Shown: piece by piece, positions 61,342 to 64,000 of the stretch
Position numbering within the stretch: position 1 is the first letter of the stretch
Layout of the letters: each line of letters starts with the position of its first letter
Assembly (NCBI GenBank): GCA_947627695.1
Contig: CANQXF010000013.1
Location: 1-64,000 of the forward strand
DNA from: an uncultured Ruminiclostridium sp.
GTDB taxonomy: Bacteria > Bacillota > Clostridia > Oscillospirales > Ruminococcaceae
Direction of reading: 5' to 3'
DNA: 64,000 nt
Position numbers and translations under genes: made by a program
Notes under the pieces: generated by a model
What the model was told of the DNA's origin: nothing
The model's input: only the letters and a program-made list of their open reading frames with translations
Database searches by the model: none

Positions 61342-61370
61342 ATTATACCACATTCGCAGGGATTTGTAAA
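61342..61370 (-). promoter_or_regulatory. Sigma-A promoter of darA-holB-ricT
   Basis: TTTACA, 17-bp spacer, TATAAT on the minus strand, about 73 bases before darA. Confidence 0.8.
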
Positions 61371-61382
61371 GAGCAGGCGCAG

Positions 61383-61550
61383 CCGCCTTTGCGCCGCGAA
61401 GCGGGGCAAAGCGCCGCCGAAGCGTAAGCGAAAGCGGCGGGAGCGAAGCGTATGCGGAGCGACGCGGCTGCGGGGCAGGCGGGCGGGTAGGAGCAGGCGT
61501 TCGGAACGTGACGCGGGAGCTGTGCTTCTACGAAAGGGGCAGGGGTTTTA
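61383..61550. repeat. GC-rich GCGAAGC-type hairpin repeat
   Basis: Occupies most of the 283-bp gap between darA and the YaaO-like gene. Contains CTTTGC/GCAAAG enclosing CCGC-GAA-GCGG, a CGCCGC/GCGGCG stem and further GCGAAGC cores, and ends ACGAAAGGGGCAGG like the element at 14408. In Bacillus tmk lies at this position; here there is only repeat. Confidence 0.7.
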
Positions 61551-61552
61551 AT

Positions 61553-62851
61553 TTATCGGTTTACCACTGCTCTCACCTTTTCCACGCCGTAACGCGCCAG
61601 CAGCCTCACTCCCTGCGCCGTGAACAGCTCGCCGGGCATTACGATGGGGACGCAGGGCGGGCAGGGGCAGGTCACCCCGCCGCATATCAATCCCTCGGCG
61701 GCAATTATGCTCACCTCTTCGGTGGGGGAAAGGAGCGCGTCCCTTGGGGACAAGACCGCCGTGGGAACAGTGAATTTCGGCTCGGTAACGGCTATGGGGT
61801 CTTTTTTCGGTATGGACAGGGCGGCGGAGAGTATGCGCTGAAAATCCGCAAGATTTTGCCCCGTGGAAAACAACAGGACTACGTATCTTCCGTCAGAAAG
61901 CTCGGCGGATACTTCCCTTTCCCTCAGCTGTCTTGAAAGCTCAAAACCGCTGTAACCGTACTGCGCGGCGTCGATAGTTACCCGCATAAGGTCGCTTTTG
62001 CGCAGGCAGTAGCCCGCTGTCAGCAGGGAATTTTTCAGCCGTTTTATCTGTGATGTCACCTGCTCGAACCGCTGTTTTTGCTCGTCTATATGCCTGTTGC
62101 AAAGATCAAGGCTGTCAAGCACCAGATAGGACGGACTTGAACTGCCGAAAAGGGCGGTAAATTCTTTCGCTCTTTCAGCGTATGCGGTAGCGGCGTTTTC
62201 CGAAACATGAAGATACGCTCCCCCTGTAAGGCAGGGCAGGGTCTTGTGGGCGCTGTCAGCGGTCATATCCGCCCCCAGCTTTATGGGGTGTCTGCCTGTG
62301 AAAACGTGGTAAGCGCCGTGGGCGTTGTCCACAAGCAGGGGTATCTTTTTCTCACGGCAAAGCTCCGCCAGCGGCTTTATGTCGCATTCCCCGCCGTAAT
62401 AGTCAATGCTCTGCACGAAAAGGCAAAGCGTCCTGTCGGTTATCTTTGCCGCCGCCTGACGTGGGGTCACGTCGCAGGAAAGAAAGGAGGACGGCAATAT
62501 CCAGTCCACCTCAAGTCCCAGAAGCGCGCAGGCGGAGATAAGGCTCCTGTGGCACCAGCGCGACGCCGCTACTCTTGTTTTGCGGGGATCAGCCGCCTTT
62601 GCCGCCGCAAGCATTGCCTGTATCGCAAGGGTGCTCCCCCCGCAGGAATACACGGTCTTTCCCGCCCCGAACAAAGCCGCCGCGTTTCTTTCACTTTCGC
62701 CGATAATTCCCGACGCTTCGTAAAGGCTGTCTGCGCCGTCTATTTCAGTGATGTCGAAGGGCTCGCTTTTCTGTCCCGGCATATGACAGCGCACTGCGCC
62801 CTCAAGGGAATAGGACTTCAAAAAATCGTGTATGGGAGTTGAAACGCTCAT
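61553..62851 (-). CDS. YaaO-like PLP-dependent Orn/Lys/Arg decarboxylase family protein
   Basis: 432 residues. Fold-type I PLP enzyme: HMPGQK near the N-terminus, DNAHGAYH with the PLP-binding Asp, and the Schiff-base Lys in DSAHKTLPCLTGG. C-terminal domain with GGVTCPCPPCVPIVMPGE. Speculatively lysine or arginine decarboxylase; the substrate is not readable. Its position beside darA-holB-ricT agrees with Bacillus yaaO. Confidence 0.88.
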   Translation of the reverse strand: MSVSTPIHDFLKSYSLEGAVRCHMPGQKSEPFDITEIDGADSLYEASGIIGESERNAAALFGAGKTVYSCGGSTLAIQAMLAAAKAADPRKTRVAASRWCHRSLISACALLGLEVDWILPSSFLSCDVTPRQAAAKITDRTLCLFVQSIDYYGGECDIKPLAELCREKKIPLLVDNAHGAYHVFTGRHPIKLGADMTADSAHKTLPCLTGGAYLHVSENAATAYAERAKEFTALFGSSSPSYLVLDSLDLCNRHIDEQKQRFEQVTSQIKRLKNSLLTAGYCLRKSDLMRVTIDAAQYGYSGFELSRQLREREVSAELSDGRYVVLLFSTGQNLADFQRILSAALSIPKKDPIAVTEPKFTVPTAVLSPRDALLSPTEEVSIIAAEGLICGGVTCPCPPCVPIVMPGELFTAQGVRLLARYGVEKVRAVVNR

Positions 62852-62877
62852 TTTTTCTTCCTCCTTGCGGTTTGTTC

Positions 62878-62905
62878 TTGACTATTTCAAAAAAAGTGTT
62901 ATAAT
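62878..62905 (+). promoter_or_regulatory. Sigma-A promoter of the CofE-like gene
   Basis: TTGACT, 16-bp spacer, TATAAT on the plus strand, 41 bases before the start. Confidence 0.75.
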
Positions 62906-62945
62906 ATATTAGTTGAAAAAATTGTAAAATAAAGGAATTTGTAAT

Positions 62946-63734
62946 ATGGAAATGCCGTTCAGCCCCAACGAGGGCAAAAATCTCACCATAGATACCGACT
63001 GGGGCACTTACGCCCGCTTCCCTATCAAAACTCACGTCGTTATGAAAGAGGACGTGATGAACGACCTTATGGACAAGTACGTTATGGACTATCTGGAGGA
63101 GGGAGATATGATCTTCATTTCCGAAAAGATAGTTGCGATAACTCAGGGGCGTGCGCTGAAAGTAAGCGATATAAAGGTCAGCCGTCTGGCAAAGTTTCTT
63201 GTAAAATTCGTGTACAAGTCCGACGCGGGTATCGGTATCGGCGCTCCCTCCACAATGGAGCTGTGTCTGCGCGAATGCGGCAGGGTCAAGGTGCTTTTTG
63301 CCGCCGCCGTTGCGGGTATATGCAAACTGTTCGGCAAGAGGGGCGTGTTCTACAACATTCTGGGAATGAAGGCAAGGGCTATCGACGGTCCCAGCGAATA
63401 CAACGTTCCGCCCTATAACGAATATGCAAAAATGGCTCCCGAAAACCCCGACGGCGCCGCCGCCGATCTTAAAGCGCACACAGGCGTTCCCGTGGTGATC
63501 GTGGACGCAAACGACCTCGGCTGCAACGTGCTGGGCAAAAGCGACAAGGATATGCCCGACAAATTCTGCGAACAGCTTTACCGTGACAATCCTCACGATC
63601 AGGGCTTCTGTCAGACTCCTTTAGCTATCGTCCGTAAAGTTGACAAGCTGGTGGGAAAAGACCTGGAGCTTGCCAAGCAGGAGCGCGTAAAATTCGACGA
63701 GAAAAAGGCTGAGGCTGAAAATACAAAAAAATAA
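62946..63734 (+). CDS. CofE-like (F420-0:gamma-glutamyl ligase family) protein
   Basis: 262 residues. EEGDMIFISEKIVAITQGRA is the CofE-family GxxxxISEKxVAxSxGR-type motif, and VVIVDANDLGCNVLG a second conserved segment. Clostridia rarely make F420, so it may act on another substrate. AAAGGAA precedes the ATG. Charged C-terminal tail. Confidence 0.82.
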   Translation: MEMPFSPNEGKNLTIDTDWGTYARFPIKTHVVMKEDVMNDLMDKYVMDYLEEGDMIFISEKIVAITQGRALKVSDIKVSRLAKFLVKFVYKSDAGIGIGAPSTMELCLRECGRVKVLFAAAVAGICKLFGKRGVFYNILGMKARAIDGPSEYNVPPYNEYAKMAPENPDGAAADLKAHTGVPVVIVDANDLGCNVLGKSDKDMPDKFCEQLYRDNPHDQGFCQTPLAIVRKVDKLVGKDLELAKQERVKFDEKKAEAENTKK

Positions 63735-63745
63735 TGAAAACACAC

Positions 63746-63782
63746 GGCTTTGCGGCAATATAATATTACGCAGAGCCTTTTT
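63746..63782 (+). terminator. Terminator of the CofE-like gene
   Basis: GGCTTTGCG / CGCAGAGCC (one G-U pair), 14-base loop, then TTTTT. Confidence 0.85.
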
Positions 63783-63860
63783 CATATCAGCAATTTTTAC
63801 AATTAAAATATATCACCTAAAACAGTTTTTGTCAAGAAATCCAAAGTTCACCACTTTAAA

Positions 63861-63889
63861 TTGACATTTTGTCCTTGCGGTGATAAAAT
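63861..63889 (+). promoter_or_regulatory. Sigma-A promoter at the right edge
   Basis: Perfect TTGACA, 17-bp spacer, TAAAAT on the plus strand, about 50 bases before the partial gene. Confidence 0.8.
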
Positions 63890-63939
63890 AAAAAAGTACG
63901 AAAACAAACGGGTGTATTCTGCCCTGAAAGAGAAATAAA

Positions 63940-64000
63940 ATGGAAAATCTGTACATAGAACAATGGGTATTCATGTTTTTCATATTCACCATGATAGGCT
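63940..64000 (+). CDS. Start of a membrane protein, cut by the window edge
   Basis: ATG at 63940 opens a frame that runs to the end: about 20 residues, MENLYIEQWVF followed by hydrophobic MFFIFTMIG, so probably a membrane segment. A purine-rich GAAAGAG lies upstream, and a strong promoter precedes it. Family cannot be told. Confidence 0.6.
   Translation, partial: MENLYIEQWVFMFFIFTMIG

Noticed and set aside
1-64000. tRNA or rRNA genes
   Set aside because: No cloverleaf-like or rRNA sequence was recognised on reading; a tRNAscan run would settle it.

Overview
The window looks like the chromosome of an anaerobic Gram-positive Clostridia member, most likely Oscillospiraceae/Ruminococcus-like. 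The evidence is FMN-dependent FabK rather than FabI, split AccA/AccD/AccB/AccC, a yaaO-darA-holB-ricT neighbourhood as in Firmicutes, a rubredoxin-first rubrerythrin, clostridial-type ferredoxin, two-gene ECF sigma/anti-sigma pairs and strong TTGACA-N17-TATAAT promoters with AGGAGG-type ribosome sites. Family assignments are from reading motifs; no database search was run.

Layout. 1-3.2 kb: pyridoxal/pyridoxamine kinase and a PAS/degenerate-GGDEF/EAL phosphodiesterase. 3.4-11.9 kb (minus): a nearly complete type II fatty-acid operon in the order fabH-fabK-fabG-fabF-accB-fabZ-accC-accD-accA-acpP, with a three-hairpin element between fabZ and accC. 12.1-17.2 kb (plus): fabD with aroE and aroK, then an array of GCGAAGC-type hairpins, an amidohydrolase, a membrane protein and a class I fumarase alpha subunit. 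17.4-18.7 kb: an ECF sigma factor and membrane partner behind two promoters of identical architecture. 18.8-21.8 kb (minus): two tandem M14-type (AstE/aspartoacylase-like) proteins, one with a broken zinc site, and galE.

22.1-46.3 kb is an AT-rich defence island inserted between galE and the 3' end of guaA. The guaA 3' sequence (reverse strand GAGTGGGAATA) recurs inside the island, and a ~115-bp sequence is repeated to the right of these copies, so I read the island as tandem cargo modules that accreted at the guaA integration site. No integrase is visible. From left to right the cargo is: a GIY-YIG/RAMA protein; a RecQ-like helicase with a NERD-nuclease/UvrD-like helicase; a relic repA-mob fusion; an AIPR protein; an OLD-type ATPase/TOPRIM nuclease; a reverse transcriptase with a zinc-ribbon protein; an HpaII-like restriction-modification cluster (Vsr, two C5 methylases, an Mrr-like nuclease, a frameshifted HpaII-like endonuclease); a MobV relaxase with a candidate oriT and a nonsense-interrupted RepA-like ATPase; and an XRE/TPR regulator.

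46.3-64 kb returns to core genome: guaA, a HAD hydrolase with a radical-SAM protein, rubrerythrin behind a PerR-like box, a lipoprotein, a DUF5684 protein, a second ECF pair, a D-2-hydroxyacid dehydrogenase with lgt, two DUF4190 proteins, a sigma-like/beta-propeller membrane protein pair, a 55-residue 2x[4Fe-4S] ferredoxin, the darA-holB-ricT operon, a YaaO-like PLP decarboxylase, a CofE-like protein and the start of a membrane protein cut by the window edge.

The most interesting material is the guaA-targeted module array and two possible new defence units within it: the RecQ-like/NERD-helicase operon and the reverse transcriptase/zinc-ribbon pair.
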